Notes under the pieces: generated by a model
The model's database searches: none
What the model was told of the DNA's origin: nothing
What the model saw: the letters and a program-made list of their open reading frames with translations, nothing else
Translations under genes and position numbers: made by a program
Origin: Bradyrhizobium sp. LLZ17
Lineage (GTDB): Bacteria; Pseudomonadota; Alphaproteobacteria; Rhizobiales; Xanthobacteraceae
Assembly (NCBI RefSeq): GCF_041200145.1
Contig: NZ_CP165734.1
Span: 7,545,001 to 7,609,000 of the forward strand
Length of the DNA: 64,000 bases
Reading direction: 5' to 3'
Part shown: piece by piece, positions 1 to 9,407 of the stretch
How positions within the stretch are numbered: position 1 is the first letter of the stretch
How the letters are laid out: every line of letters begins with the position of its first letter

Positions 1-309
1 TCGCGAAAGCTGTTGAGATGAACAAGGTCGGGCCTGAGTTTGGCTTCGAGGCCGGCAAGGACGCGCCGCGCGTCCGAGATGTTTTGCCCTTCAGGATCCT
101 GCCATTCAAGCGCCAGGTCCGTCTCGATCAAGCGCACCCGGGACTCATGCAGCATGGCCAGCTGATCTGGCGCGCGCCGGGACCCAGGGTCACAAGGGTG
201 ACCTCGGCGCCGGCTTCGGTGAAGTCTTGGCGAGGCCACAGGAATAGGTCCACACCCCACCCACCGTGTCGGTGGTCATCAGGATCCTGAGCTCCGGGAG
301 ACCGCTCAT
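1..309 (-). CDS. Family-4 glycosyltransferase, N-terminal part (cut by window edge, two frameshifts)
   Basis: The gene starts with ATG at 309 and runs off the left edge. The N-terminus (MSGLPELRILMTTDTVGGVW) is the usual opening of a GT-B, GT4-type glycosyltransferase, with the DTVGG segment at the first Rossmann strand. The reading frame changes near 228 and again near 165. Joining the three frames gives a smooth continuation (EAGAEVTLVTLGPGAR, then LAMLHESRVRLIETDLALEW, then KLRPDLVHLNSFR). Each break fits one lost base. It overlaps the radical SAM stop codon by four bases, so it is the distal gene seen of this operon. Donor and acceptor sugars cannot be read from sequence. Sequence error is likelier than a true pseudogene. 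Confidence 0.7.
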
Positions 310-1592
310 GGCGCGACCTGAAGTTCGAGAGCATCGAGGGGAACGGGACGGTCGTTCTGCACGTCGCTGAACTGGTCGAACAACGCGAGATAGTGCTGAT
401 GCGCGCGTTCCCAGGCGAAATCGTCGGGTTCGCCCCATAGCTTTCTGTAATCCGGCGAGCCCGGATGAGGGGTAGAGCGGCACCGGATCATTGGCCCAGA
501 TGCCGGCATCCTGCATCTGGCGGCGCCAGCGTTGCACGACCGGATCATCGTCCTCGGGCACTTCGATCAGGTTGGCCTGCACGAACGGGACGTGACGGCG
601 TGCCTCGACCAACCGCTCGGCCAATTGGTCGGTGGTCATTTTGCAATTCTTGGCGAGCGCGGCGCGCCCCTCCACCGTCAGGCTCTCGATTCCGGCCTCG
701 ATCGAGACGCAACCCGCCTGGCCGAGCAATGCCAACATGTCCGGTTTCCAGAGGTCGATCCGCGTCTGCACGCCGAACTTCAGCCCGCGCGCGCGCAGTC
801 CCTCCAGCAGCTCCCTGTTCGGGAGAAAGATCTCGTCGATGAAGTAGACATATTCGATGCCTTGTTGGCGCAGGCAGTCGATTTCATCGAGGATGATCGC
901 GGGGGGACGTTTGCGATAGGCGTTGCGAAAATTGTCCTTGGCGCAGAACGTGCAGCTGTATGGGCATCCCCGTGACGCTTCGACTTCCGCGCCGGGAGCG
1001 ACCGGCTCGGCCTCAAAGCGGTGATGGTGGTGGTGATGGCGCCGGACCATTTCGTCCGGCCAGCGCAGCGGCGGCTGATCCTTGAAGTCGACCGCCTGGG
1101 GGCCTCCATTGACCCGCACCGAAGCTCCGTCGGCAAAGCACAGGCCGGCGAAGTCGCGCTCGCCATTGGCCAGCCGAAGCAGGGAGATCTCGCATTCCCC
1201 CATCACCACGATCTCGACGCCGAGCTTCTTCAACGCCGCCCGCGGCGTGGTCGAGCCGTGGGGACCTATCGCGACCAGCACCGGGGCGAGGTCTCGGATC
1301 GCCAGCGCAAGCTCCTGTGGAACACGAAGCTCGGGCGGCGCGCAGCGCAAAACAGATAGGTCGGCGCCGTCGTGATGACGACCAGGTCAGGACCGAAGCC
1401 GCGCAGTTCGGCCTCGACCTCGGCCAGCGACAGATCGAACATGTGCGCATCGAGCAGCAGGGTCGTGTGCCCGGCCGCCTTCAGATAGTGATCGGAAATT
1501 CCGAGCTCGAGCGGCAGGTGAGGGGATCGGCAGCCGAAATAGATGCTGCCGCCGAAGTCCCAATTGGGATTGATGAGGGCGACGCGCGTCAT
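306..1592 (-). CDS. B12-binding radical SAM protein (two compensating frameshifts)
   Basis: The start is ATG at 1592, overlapping the preceding epimerase stop as ATGA. The N-terminus (MTRVALINPNWDFGGSIYFG) is a cobalamin-binding Rossmann-type domain. The central part carries the radical SAM cluster motif CPYSCTFC and then a TIM-barrel segment with IEAGIES. The frame shifts near 1349, where one missing base would give LFWRCAPPELRVP, and back near 467, where one extra base breaks PLYPYPGSPDY. Correcting both gives about 428 residues, a normal length. A natural run of six histidines lies between the two domains. The B12-radical SAM architecture suggests a methylation or other radical modification of a glycan or lipid intermediate. 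I recall a TIGRFAM for this family tied to a 'rhizo-twelve' gene set, which needs checking. Confidence 0.75.
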
Positions 1593-2656
1593 GCCATGGC
1601 CTCCCGATTGCCGTGGGGCGATGCGAAACGGCTGTCGAGCCATGTGTGGAGCGAGCGGAGGCCTTCCGTGACGGCGATTTGCGGAGCCCAGCCGATAGTC
1701 GTGGACAACGCGCTTGTGTCGGTGACGTACCAGGGCTGATCGCCGGGACGCCAATCGGCGAAGCTGTAGGCGACATTGCGACCGGTCAGCTCGGTGATGG
1801 CATCGATCAATTCCAGCAGGCTGATCGCATTGGCGGGACCACCGCCGAGGTTGAACACGCGTCCGCGGACCGAGTCCATGCGGTCGAGCACAGCGAGCCA
1901 GGCGCTCACCGCGTCCGAGACGTGAAGTGCATCGCGGACCTGCTTGCCGTCGCCATAGATCGTGAGCGGGTTTCCGCGGAGCGCGCTCAACAGGAAATGC
2001 GCGATCCAGCCCTGATCCTCGGTCCCGAACTGGCGCGGGCCGTAGATGCAACTCATCCGCATCACCACGGTCCGGAGACCGAACACACGGGCGTAGTCGT
2101 GAACATATTGGTCCGCGGTGCCCTTGGAACAGCCATAAGGGCTATAGAAATCAAGCGGCGCATTTTCGGAGACCCCGGCCGCCAGGAGAACGTCCGTCGG
2201 CATGTAGCGGCGACCTGAGAGCGTGATCGCGCTGTCCTCGATCAGGCGGCCGTAGACCTTGTTGGTCGAGGCGAAGATCACCGGTGCCTGCCGGTTGTGC
2301 AGGCGGACGGCTTCGAGAACGTTCAGCGTACCGCGCGCGTTGATCTCGAAATCCGAGGCGGGATCGCTCACGCTGTCCGTGACCGCGACCTGGGCGGCCA
2401 GGTGCAGCACGGCACGCGCCTCGCGCACCGCGTCGATCACCGGAATGGGCTCACGTATATCGGCAACCGTGATGGCAATCTTCTCGCCATGCCTGGACCT
2501 CAGCCATTGCGCGTTCTCCCGCACCCCGGCGCGCGCGAGATTGTCCAGCACCAAAACGCTCTCGCCACGCTGCGCAAGCCGATCGGCGAGATTGCAGCCA
2601 ATGAAGCCGCAGCCGCCGGTGATGAGGACTGGTTTGTTGTCGCGGGTCTCTGTCAT
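1589..2656 (-). CDS. NAD-dependent epimerase/dehydratase (extended SDR)
   Basis: This is a 355-residue extended short-chain dehydrogenase. The N-terminal GGCGFIG (about residues 15-21) is the NAD-binding glycine motif, and YSPYGCSKG holds the catalytic Tyr-x3-Lys. FNLGGGPANAISLLELI near the C-terminus resembles the substrate-binding part of nucleotide-sugar epimerases, and the overall look is close to CDP-paratose 2-epimerase-like proteins. ATG at 2656 overlaps the stop of the upstream epimerase (TGATG); a GTG three bases upstream is an alternative. Its place between a second epimerase and a radical SAM enzyme points to nucleotide-sugar interconversion in the operon. The exact substrate is unknown. 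Confidence 0.8.
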   Translation of the reverse strand: MTETRDNKPVLITGGCGFIGCNLADRLAQRGESVLVLDNLARAGVRENAQWLRSRHGEKIAITVADIREPIPVIDAVREARAVLHLAAQVAVTDSVSDPASDFEINARGTLNVLEAVRLHNRQAPVIFASTNKVYGRLIEDSAITLSGRRYMPTDVLLAAGVSENAPLDFYSPYGCSKGTADQYVHDYARVFGLRTVVMRMSCIYGPRQFGTEDQGWIAHFLLSALRGNPLTIYGDGKQVRDALHVSDAVSAWLAVLDRMDSVRGRVFNLGGGPANAISLLELIDAITELTGRNVAYSFADWRPGDQPWYVTDTSALSTTIGWAPQIAVTEGLRSLHTWLDSRFASPHGNREAMA

Positions 2657-3768
2657 CACGCGACCAATCCCCGTTGCAGCAACTCCCTGGTGGCTCGCTC
2701 GGCCTGATCGTCGGCAATCTGGTCCGCCAGATATTCGGCGAGCTCTTCGAGGCCATCCTTGAAGCCGACATGTGGCTCGAACCCGAGCAGATCGCGCGAC
2801 TTGCCGATATCGGCGAAGCAGTGCCTGATATCGCCGGCACGGTACTTTCGGGTGATCTCGGGTTCGATTTCGCTCCGGCCCATCACTTCGGCCAGGTCTT
2901 GCGCCACCGAAACAATGGTTCGGCTCTGGCCCGAGCCGACGTTAAAGACGTCCTGGGCGTGTTCGGCCTCGAGCGCGATGCGGCATGCCCTTGCCACGTC
3001 ATGCACATGGACGAAGTCGCGGCGCTGCTGGCCGTCCTCGAACACGAGGGGCGACCGTCCGTTGAGCAACCGGGCGGCAAAGATGGCGAGCACGCCGGTG
3101 TAGGGATTGGACAAGGCCTGGCGCGGACCGAACACGTTGAAGAAGCGCAGGGCTACAGTGGGGATGCCGTAAGCTTTGCCCGTGATCAGGCACATGCGCT
3201 CCTGCGCATATTTGTTCAGCGCGTAAATCGAGCTCAGCGACGGCTGCTTTGTCTCGGGCGTCGGAACGGGTTCGAGCGGATGGCCGGAACTGTCGCGTAA
3301 CTCCCACTCGCCGCGGCGAAGCTGTTCGATCGGCCGCTCTTCGCAGGCCACGACCCTGTGGTCGGCGCTGCAATAAAGTCCCTCGCCGTAGATGCTCATG
3401 GACGAGGCCACCACCAGCCGCTCGACCGGTTGCTTGGAAAGCGCCTGCAACAGCACGGCTGTGCCGACCTCGTTGGTCCTGACGTAAGGTTCGATGTCGT
3501 ACATGCTCTGACCAACGCCAACGGCGGAGGCGAGATGGAGAACCATGTCGGTGCCGCGCAGAGCGTGTTCGACGGCAAGTGCGTCCGTGACATCCCCGAC
3601 CACGAGCTCGGCGTCGTCGGCAAGATAGGCCGGACGCTGACGATTGCCGCCGTGAACCTGAGGCGAGAGATTGTCGAGGATTCTGACCTCGTAGCCGGCC
3701 GCAAGGAGGACATCGGCAGCATGGGAGCCGATGAACCCCGCACCTCCAGTGATCATTACCCGCGTCAT
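2656..3768 (-). CDS. NAD-dependent epimerase/dehydratase (UDP-glucose 4-epimerase-like)
   Basis: This is a 370-residue extended SDR. GGAGFIGSHAADVLLAAGYEV is the NAD-binding start, DNLSPQVHGG follows the usual epimerase pattern, and SIYALNKYAQE provides Tyr-x3-Lys. FFNVFGPRQALSNPYTGV is typical of UDP-hexose 4-epimerases and dehydratases. It begins the second transcriptional block of the operon: about 206 bases separate it from the phosphopentomutase stop, and a GGAAC-containing promoter-like site lies in that gap. Its stop overlaps the next epimerase start. It probably makes a nucleotide sugar for the operon's glycosyltransferases. Confidence 0.82.
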   Translation of the reverse strand: MTRVMITGGAGFIGSHAADVLLAAGYEVRILDNLSPQVHGGNRQRPAYLADDAELVVGDVTDALAVEHALRGTDMVLHLASAVGVGQSMYDIEPYVRTNEVGTAVLLQALSKQPVERLVVASSMSIYGEGLYCSADHRVVACEERPIEQLRRGEWELRDSSGHPLEPVPTPETKQPSLSSIYALNKYAQERMCLITGKAYGIPTVALRFFNVFGPRQALSNPYTGVLAIFAARLLNGRSPLVFEDGQQRRDFVHVHDVARACRIALEAEHAQDVFNVGSGQSRTIVSVAQDLAEVMGRSEIEPEITRKYRAGDIRHCFADIGKSRDLLGFEPHVGFKDGLEELAEYLADQIADDQAERATRELLQRGLVA

Positions 3769-3880
3769 TCACCGCTCCGTGCACCGTGAGGCCGATCGTG
3801 GGAGATCGACCTGAATGAGAGTGGAAGCGCGCTTTGCTAATTGGTCGGGCGACCCGCGCGCCAGTCACGTTCGAAGTTAG

Positions 3881-3905
3881 AAGCGGTGCAAGGAATGTTC
3901 GTTCC
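3881..3905 (-). promoter_or_regulatory. EcfG-like promoter, weak -10, before the epimerase block
   Basis: On the minus strand GGAAC (3905-3901) is followed after 16 bases by GCTT (3884-3881), against the EcfG consensus GGAAC-N16/17-CGTT. The element starts with the same GGAACGAACAT as the exact match before ino1. It lies 113 bases before the epimerase ATG in the only sizeable gap of the operon. The -10 is imperfect, so this is a tentative internal promoter. Confidence 0.45.
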
Positions 3906-3974
3906 TCGAAAACGTACAAACGAAAGTTTCTCTAACCTGGATCAATAACCTGAGTGAATCGCAGGCGCGCTTTT

Positions 3975-5198
3975 TCAAAAGCGGATGCCTTGAAAGCTGG
4001 TGCCTTGGAGGAGCGGCGGCAGGTCGAGATGCGCGGCCACGGACGCGCCGATGTCGGCAAAGCCGGTCCGCCGCCCGATGCGCGAGTTTCGAGTCGCATT
4101 CAGGGCTAAAATTGGGACCTGCTCGCGGGTGTGATCTGTTCCGCCCCACGACGGATCGCAGCCATGGTCGGCGGTGATGATGAGAAGATCGTCACTTCGC
4201 AGGGCCCCCAGCAACTCCGGCAGGCGTGCGTCGAAGGCTTCGAGTGCTGCGGCGTATCCGGTCACGTCGCGGCGATGGCCGTAAGTCGTGTCGAAATCCA
4301 CGAAGTTCGCAAACAAGAGACCGCCGTCTGCGAGCCCACGCAGCTGTTTGAGCGTGGCGTCGAAGAGTGCATTGTTGCCGTCGCCGCGCGTGTTCCGGCC
4401 GGTGCCGCGGTGGGCAAAGATGTCGTCGATCTTGCCGATCGAGACGACGTCGCGACCGTCACTCTCCGCGAGATCGAGGAGTGTTTGTTCTGGCGGAGGA
4501 ACGGAATAATCCCGGCGGTGCGAGGTGCGTTTGAAGTCCCGCCTGGAGCTGCCGACGAACGGCCGCGCAATCACGCGGCCGATGTTCAGCGGGTCGATCA
4601 GCTTGCGCGCGATCGAACAAACCTCGTAGAGGCGTTCGCGCCCGAAGACCTCTTCGTGTGCGGCGATCTGGAAAACGCTGTCGGCGGAGGTGTAACAAAT
4701 CGGTTCGCCGCTTTGCATATGGCGCTCGCCGAATTCTGCGATGATCTCCGTGCCGGAGGCGTGGCAATTCCCCAATGTGCCGGGTAGCCCCGCTTCCGCA
4801 CAGAGTTGCTCGATCAGTTCGGCGGGAAAACAAGGTCTTGTTCTCGGGAAATAGCCCCACTCGAACGGGACGGGAACGCCGGCGATTTCCCAATGTCCGG
4901 ATGGCGTATCCTTGCCCCGCGACAGCTCGCTTGCGCATCCGAACTGGAATTGCTCACGCGCGAAGCCGTCGAGACCTGGAGGAATACGCCCGCTGGCAAG
5001 TCGACAGGCTTGACCCAGGCCCATTGCCACGAGGTTGGGAACACGCAGGGGCCCCTCGCGCACCTCGCTATCGGCTTGCCCACGCGCGCAGGCGTCGGCG
5101 ATATGACCGACGGTGTCAGCGCCCTGATCACCGTAGTGCTGGGCATCGGGGGCGCCACCGATGCCGACGGAATCCATCACCAGGATCAGGGCACGCAT
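3975..5198 (-). CDS. deoB: Phosphopentomutase
   Basis: This 407-residue protein has the alkaline-phosphatase-superfamily layout of DeoB. The metal-binding and phosphorylatable start is [14 protein letters not shown], the cap region contains [10 protein letters not shown], and the C-terminal metal site contains ITADHGCDP and TDHTREQVP. Length and motifs match known DeoB, which interconverts ribose-1- and ribose-5-phosphate (or the deoxy forms). Its start overlaps the end of the glycoside-hydrolase-like gene by 13 bases. No nucleoside-salvage partners (deoA, deoC, deoD) are nearby. Inside this operon it may instead supply a pentose-1-phosphate for nucleotide-sugar synthesis by the neighbouring nucleotidyltransferase; that role is inferred. 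Confidence 0.88.
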   Translation of the reverse strand: MRALILVMDSVGIGGAPDAQHYGDQGADTVGHIADACARGQADSEVREGPLRVPNLVAMGLGQACRLASGRIPPGLDGFAREQFQFGCASELSRGKDTPSGHWEIAGVPVPFEWGYFPRTRPCFPAELIEQLCAEAGLPGTLGNCHASGTEIIAEFGERHMQSGEPICYTSADSVFQIAAHEEVFGRERLYEVCSIARKLIDPLNIGRVIARPFVGSSRRDFKRTSHRRDYSVPPPEQTLLDLAESDGRDVVSIGKIDDIFAHRGTGRNTRGDGNNALFDATLKQLRGLADGGLLFANFVDFDTTYGHRRDVTGYAAALEAFDARLPELLGALRSDDLLIITADHGCDPSWGGTDHTREQVPILALNATRNSRIGRRTGFADIGASVAAHLDLPPLLQGTSFQGIRF

Positions 5199-6139
5199 GC
5201 GCGCTCCTCCTCGGCTAGCCCAGGAAACGAGGGGCGAGCCGAAACGCCGGTTCTAACGCAGTAGCGCTCGACCATTCGCGCGCAGAAGTCCGCGAATTCG
5301 TTCACGTCAAGCGGCGGACTCGTGTGGTGAGGGGCTACTCCTCGATGTTCTGGCGTGAAGCAGAACGTGACCGTCACCTGAAACTCTGCCAGGGCATCCA
5401 TCTGTCGGTCGAACCAATCGAGCGCGTTGGGACGGAAGCTATCGGCCCACGACAAGCCCGTCCTGAGATGCGCCACCCCGAGGCGCTGCATCCAGCGCAC
5501 CGCGTCATCCAAGCGATGATCCTCGAAGTGGAACCACTGGCACAGGCCCATGTCGCGAGCGTACGGGCCAAACCGGTCGAGCGCAGCCTTGGGTGTCCCA
5601 TCTTCGCGCAGCAGCCCCATGTGAAAATGGCGATAGTAGGAGGAGCCCTCAGCCTCCTTGTGCCGCGTCGTGGCTTCCCAGGTGGAGGGGAGATCGTACA
5701 GGCTGTACCAGTGAATACGTGGCGCGCGACCGATCAGGAGTTCTGCGGTGCGCGACAGACCCCACGCCTGCACCTCTTCGGCACCGAAGGACGACACGCC
5801 GACTTCGGTCACCCAGACCGGGAGCGAGGTGACCGCTTTGATTTCGTCCAGCTTGGCCGGCCATTCCCCGATCTTCCACAGGTTCCAGTCCAGCGGAAAG
5901 CCGTGCACGGCCACTGCATCGACGTGATCGAGAACGCCGCGGGCCTGCATGTTCCGGATGAAGGACGGATCGATCGGCGAGATGCCGCCGAGCACGCGCG
6001 GCAATGTCGGATGCGCGCTACGGATTGCATTGCCCGCGGCGGTGGCGAGGCCAGCAAACATCGCCCAATCGGGATCGATCAGAATGTCCCAATGCGATTT
6101 GTTGTTGGGTTCATTCCAGATCTTGGCAGCTTCGATCAT
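5186..6139 (-). CDS. Glycoside-hydrolase-like (beta-xylosidase/GH39-type) TIM-barrel protein
   Basis: I place the start at ATG 6139, overlapping the methyltransferase stop (TGATG), giving 317 residues; an upstream in-frame extension is low-complexity antisense. [10 protein letters not shown] near the N-terminus is the NEP acid/base motif of clan GH-A glycosidases. WVTEVGVSS supplies a candidate nucleophile Glu, and HGFPLDWN and [11 protein letters not shown] fit the barrel. No signal peptide is seen, so it should act in the cytoplasm. It may trim or transfer a sugar on an intermediate and not degrade external polysaccharide. The C-terminus runs 13 bases into deoB. Confidence 0.65.
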   Translation of the reverse strand: MIEAAKIWNEPNNKSHWDILIDPDWAMFAGLATAAGNAIRSAHPTLPRVLGGISPIDPSFIRNMQARGVLDHVDAVAVHGFPLDWNLWKIGEWPAKLDEIKAVTSLPVWVTEVGVSSFGAEEVQAWGLSRTAELLIGRAPRIHWYSLYDLPSTWEATTRHKEAEGSSYYRHFHMGLLREDGTPKAALDRFGPYARDMGLCQWFHFEDHRLDDAVRWMQRLGVAHLRTGLSWADSFRPNALDWFDRQMDALAEFQVTVTFCFTPEHRGVAPHHTSPPLDVNEFADFCARMVERYCVRTGVSARPSFPGLAEEERACVP

Positions 6140-6903
6140 CAGCCGGGTCTCCCGAAGGGATAGACGGGGCCGTCGGCTTGCGGCCGCTCGGTCCGCTTGC
6201 AGAGATAAACCTCGTCTTCCGGATGTGCGGTGATGGCGAAACCGGAGCTGCGGAGCATGGCTTCGACGCAGGCGCGATTGGGCACCCACCAATTGGTCGG
6301 ATCATCGGCGTATTTGTGCTCGATGAAGTGGAGCTTGGGATAGCCTGCCGAGTCGAAATGTTCTGTGGTCCAGAAGTCATAATTCTTGTCGACGACGTCG
6401 ACCTGACCGTCGCCGCGCAGCATCGATTGGAACAGCAGGAGATCGCCGGCCACGTGCTCATGGATGAGGTCCAGCGCGAGCAGCGGATGACGCAGGTGAT
6501 ATAGCACGCCCATGAAGATCACGAGATCGAACTTTTCGCGGAGCTGTCCCACGTCATAGGCCGACATCTTGCGAAACTCGATCCTGAGCCCATTGACCTC
6601 CGCGGCGAAGCGCGCCTGTTCTAGATACTCCTCGTCAGTGTCGAGGCCGAGCACACGCTCGGCGCCGCGCCGCTTCATTTCCATCGCGTAAAAGCCGGCG
6701 TTGCAGCCGATATCCAGCACGGTCTTTCCTTCGAGCCGGTCGGGAATGACGCCGGAGAACCGTCGCCATTTGACGTTCGGGTAGTCGCCGAGAAAATGAG
6801 TGGGCGCGGTCGGGACGCCGTCAAGATCGAGATTGTGAAACCACGGACCCAGCGCGTCGACGCGCCGGCGAATTTCGTCACGGGAAAGCGCGCTTCGGGT
6901 CAT
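6139..6903 (-). CDS. SAM-dependent methyltransferase (CmoB/DUF1698-like)
   Basis: This 254-residue class I methyltransferase has VLDIGCNAGFYAMEM as SAM motif I, LGLDTDEEYLEQARF as motif II, and DLVIFMGVLYHLRHP, which resembles the CmoB/DUF1698 post-motif. It lacks the N-terminal domain of true CmoB and should be read as a small-molecule or glycan methyltransferase. I recall a TIGRFAM family (Rta_06860 type) linked to the same conserved gene set as the radical SAM protein; this is from memory. ATGA overlap with the nucleotidyltransferase stop and TGATG overlap with the next gene show tight translational coupling. Confidence 0.75.
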   Translation of the reverse strand: MTRSALSRDEIRRRVDALGPWFHNLDLDGVPTAPTHFLGDYPNVKWRRFSGVIPDRLEGKTVLDIGCNAGFYAMEMKRRGAERVLGLDTDEEYLEQARFAAEVNGLRIEFRKMSAYDVGQLREKFDLVIFMGVLYHLRHPLLALDLIHEHVAGDLLLFQSMLRGDGQVDVVDKNYDFWTTEHFDSAGYPKLHFIEHKYADDPTNWWVPNRACVEAMLRSSGFAITAHPEDEVYLCKRTERPQADGPVYPFGRPG

Positions 6904-7709
6904 GCAACCGCTCCGTCGTTGGTGATAGCCGGCGCGCGCGCCGTCTCCGGGGATCCGCCGGACCGCAATCGCGAGCGGCCGTTCCCCGTGCCGCTTCCAG
7001 CCAGAAGGGCCATGGCCGTGCGATAGCCGTCGATGGTGCCGACATCGACATAGGATTCGCCTGCCTTCACTCCTGTGCCGCGACCGCCGGCGGCGAGGTA
7101 AGCATTGACCAGCGTGCCGAAATATTCGTCCCTGCGATCGCGCTCACGCCAGAGCGCCTGGAGCTGGCGGAACCCTCGGGCGGACATCCGAAAGGCGCCC
7201 CATATCCATTTTGACCCGGCATCCGGTTGTTTTACCTGGATTTCCGTCACCTCGTCGCCGTCGAGCATCACAGCGTCGAAAAACTCCGGATGCTCGACCG
7301 GAAACAGCAGGAAGGAGAGGTCGGCGTCGGGTAGAGCCTGCAACGCGGCCTTGGGAAACCAGACAGTGTCGGGAAGACCAACCACGACGTCCTCGTCCCG
7401 GCCGACCACGGTTCCGGCTCGGAAGACTGCGTCACACAATCCGGCTGGCTCCGGCTGCACGACGTAGGCGAGCTGAGCGCTGCCATAATGGTCGCCGAAA
7501 TATTCGAGGATGTCGGACTTCCCGGGTGAGATCACAAAGCAGATCTTGTCTGCACCGCCCAAAATCAGACGCTCCAGAAGATATTCAGAGACCGCGCAGG
7601 GACGGTCGGTGCCGTCCTCTCCGCGGCTGCCGACGGGCAGCAATTCCTTCGAAAAGGCGAGCGGCTGGATTCGGCTGCCGCGACCCGCAGCCGGGACGAT
7701 GCCCCACAT
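6900..7709 (-). CDS. Sugar-phosphate nucleotidyltransferase (RmlA/GlmU-type NTP transferase)
   Basis: I use ATG at 7709 (MWGIVPAAGRGSRIQPLAFSK), one base after the preceding stop, giving 269 residues; an in-frame start at 7745 would add a non-conserved tail. The segment PAAGRGSRIQP followed by KELLPVG is the nucleotidyltransferase signature. VVGLPDTVWF is the metal-binding region, and VDVGTIDGY near the C-terminus is typical of glucose-1-phosphate thymidylyl/uridylyltransferases. It would activate a sugar-1-phosphate to an NDP-sugar. With the phosphopentomutase and two epimerases in the same operon, it forms a plausible route to a dedicated NDP-sugar. Confidence 0.8.
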   Translation of the reverse strand: MWGIVPAAGRGSRIQPLAFSKELLPVGSRGEDGTDRPCAVSEYLLERLILGGADKICFVISPGKSDILEYFGDHYGSAQLAYVVQPEPAGLCDAVFRAGTVVGRDEDVVVGLPDTVWFPKAALQALPDADLSFLLFPVEHPEFFDAVMLDGDEVTEIQVKQPDAGSKWIWGAFRMSARGFRQLQALWRERDRRDEYFGTLVNAYLAAGGRGTGVKAGESYVDVGTIDGYRTAMALLAGSGTGNGRSRLRSGGSPETARAPAITNDGAVA

Positions 7710-7710
7710 G

Positions 7711-8814
7711 TCAGGCCTCCTCGGGTTGTTGATGGCGCGTGCCACGACATGCGGCTCGTTCCAGCAACGAAATGAGTTCGCGGGCCCGCTTGTCAGATGT
7801 GTGCTGGTCCATGGCCCGCTCGCGCGCCTTCTGTGCGATGCCTCGAAGCTCGGCGTCGGGCATCGCCAAAGCGGCGAGTGTGTCGGCCTCGTCGCGTGCG
7901 ATCAGGATCTCGTCGCCGGGAGTGAAGAACGCGTCGATCCCTGGCCAGTTGTCGCTCAGGAGCGGAACTCCGCAAGCCGCGGCCTCAAACAGTCGGCCAG
8001 ACGGGCACCAACCCATCTCCGCCATCGCCGGTCGCGTGACATTCAGTGTCAGGCGAGACGACGCAAAGAACGGCGCATGTTCGGATGGCGGCAGATGTTG
8101 CACGAAATAGATGTTCGGCGACCACGGGAAAGCGTCGGGATACTGCGCGCCTCCGATCAGAAAGCGCAGCTCGTGCCGCGCCTGTGCAGGTCTCACGAAC
8201 AATGTTTCGAGCGTTGGCTGGCGATCGTCGGAGTACGTCCCGAGATACGACAGGTCAGCGCGATAATGCGGCTGTGGCGAGACCGGCCTGTGAATGTCGG
8301 TGTCGACATGACCGTAAAGCGGCTCGACCTGACGCGCGCCGAGCCTGGTCCGGAACTCGTCCGAGATCCGCGGCCCCCCGGTGAAACTCAGGACCAGGTC
8401 GAAGTCCTTCAGGCCGCGTTGGCCGATATAGCTCACTGTCTCTCCCGCCATGAGCTTGGCCAGAGTGACCGGCGTATCGAGGTCGTAGAACACAGGGACT
8501 GCGCGACCTTCGGCAAGGATCAGTTCGGTCGCCGCGATCCCGTCCGGACAATAAGAAGTTACGATTGCGACGTCCGCGTCGCGAATGTCGCTTCTCGCCG
8601 CCGATCGCACGTCGTCCCAATCCGAAAACAGGGTCAGGCGACCACCGGCCAGTTCGTAAAGATCCCGGGCTCCGGCGTAATAAGGCACGTCACGCTCGAA
8701 GAACACGATGGTGTGCCCGAGCCGCACCAGATGCTTGCAGAGGCCGCGCCACAAGGTCGCGTGGCCGTTGCCCCAGGAGGAGGAGATGGTCAGACCGAAG
8801 ATGACGATTTTCAC
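7711..8814 (-). CDS. CgeB/DUF3880-type glycosyltransferase
   Basis: This 367-residue GT-B protein starts MKIVIFGLTISSSWGNGHAT. GYVGQ-like elements are replaced by VSYIGQRGLKDFDLVLSFTGG, as in CgeB-like proteins. The C-terminal half contains LTLNVTRPAMAEMGWCPSGR and LFEAAACGVPLLSDNWPGID, the family-1-2 nucleotide-sugar binding signature. The start overlaps the phosphatase stop by ATGA, and the stop is one base from the nucleotidyltransferase start. It is the second glycosyltransferase of the operon. Products and acceptors are unknown. Confidence 0.75.
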   Translation of the reverse strand: MKIVIFGLTISSSWGNGHATLWRGLCKHLVRLGHTIVFFERDVPYYAGARDLYELAGGRLTLFSDWDDVRSAARSDIRDADVAIVTSYCPDGIAATELILAEGRAVPVFYDLDTPVTLAKLMAGETVSYIGQRGLKDFDLVLSFTGGPRISDEFRTRLGARQVEPLYGHVDTDIHRPVSPQPHYRADLSYLGTYSDDRQPTLETLFVRPAQARHELRFLIGGAQYPDAFPWSPNIYFVQHLPPSEHAPFFASSRLTLNVTRPAMAEMGWCPSGRLFEAAACGVPLLSDNWPGIDAFFTPGDEILIARDEADTLAALAMPDAELRGIAQKARERAMDQHTSDKRARELISLLERAACRGTRHQQPEEA

Positions 8815-9407
8815 GCAGACACCCGCTGGTTGATGCCGGTGATCGTGAGTCCACCGTTCTTGACGGTGAGCGTACTGATGCTGGCTGGATCAATCTCGAT
8901 GGAGATGAAATCATCGAGCTCAATTCGGGAATAGTGCAGGAGTGCCGCCCGAATCGGCTCGGCGTGGCTGACCGCCACAATGATGTCGGCGCCTCGATCG
9001 CTTCGCAGTTGCTCGAGATGGTCCACGACGCGGCGCTGGAGCGATCGCATGCATTCGCCGCCGGGGGGACGGCTCGCTCCGCGTTGCGTATTCCAGCTGG
9101 ACCATTGCGGGTCGCGGCCGAGGTCTTCAAAACGTCGCCCGGTCCATTCGCCGTAATCTAGCTCGTCGAGGGCGGGCACGATCTCGACCGGGAGGCCGAA
9201 GCGAGCGGCCATGATGCAGGCCGACTGCATGCAGCGCCGCTGCGGGCTCGATTGAATCAAGCTTGGCCGCGGCCCAATGAGGTCGGCGCAACGCGCCATT
9301 TCCTGACAGCCGAGATCGTCGAGTGCGACGCCCTTCATCCGGCCGCATAGCGTCCGTCCCAACAGGGCGTGATGACCGTGACGGACGAGGTGAATGATCG
9401 TCGCCAT
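8811..9407 (-). CDS. Histidine phosphatase (phosphoglycerate-mutase-like)
   Basis: This 198-residue branch-2-like histidine phosphatase has the RHG motif in HLVRHGHHALLGRT, the second arginine in SSPQRRCMQSA, the acid LDELDYGEWTGR, and the distal histidine in VSHAEPIRAAL. These are the core catalytic residues of the superfamily. ATG at 9407 overlaps the ino1 stop (TGATG); a GTG at 9410 is possible. Directly after inositol-phosphate synthase, it could dephosphorylate inositol-3-phosphate or another sugar phosphate made by the operon. That substrate is inferred from position only. Confidence 0.78.
   Translation of the reverse strand: MATIIHLVRHGHHALLGRTLCGRMKGVALDDLGCQEMARCADLIGPRPSLIQSSPQRRCMQSACIMAARFGLPVEIVPALDELDYGEWTGRRFEDLGRDPQWSSWNTQRGASRPPGGECMRSLQRRVVDHLEQLRSDRGADIIVAVSHAEPIRAALLHYSRIELDDFISIEIDPASISTLTVKNGGLTITGINQRVSA

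Noticed and set aside
1..1592. True pseudogene remnants of glycosyltransferase and radical SAM genes
   Set aside because: All catalytic motifs are intact and each break is repaired by one base; sequence error is the simpler reading, though not proven.
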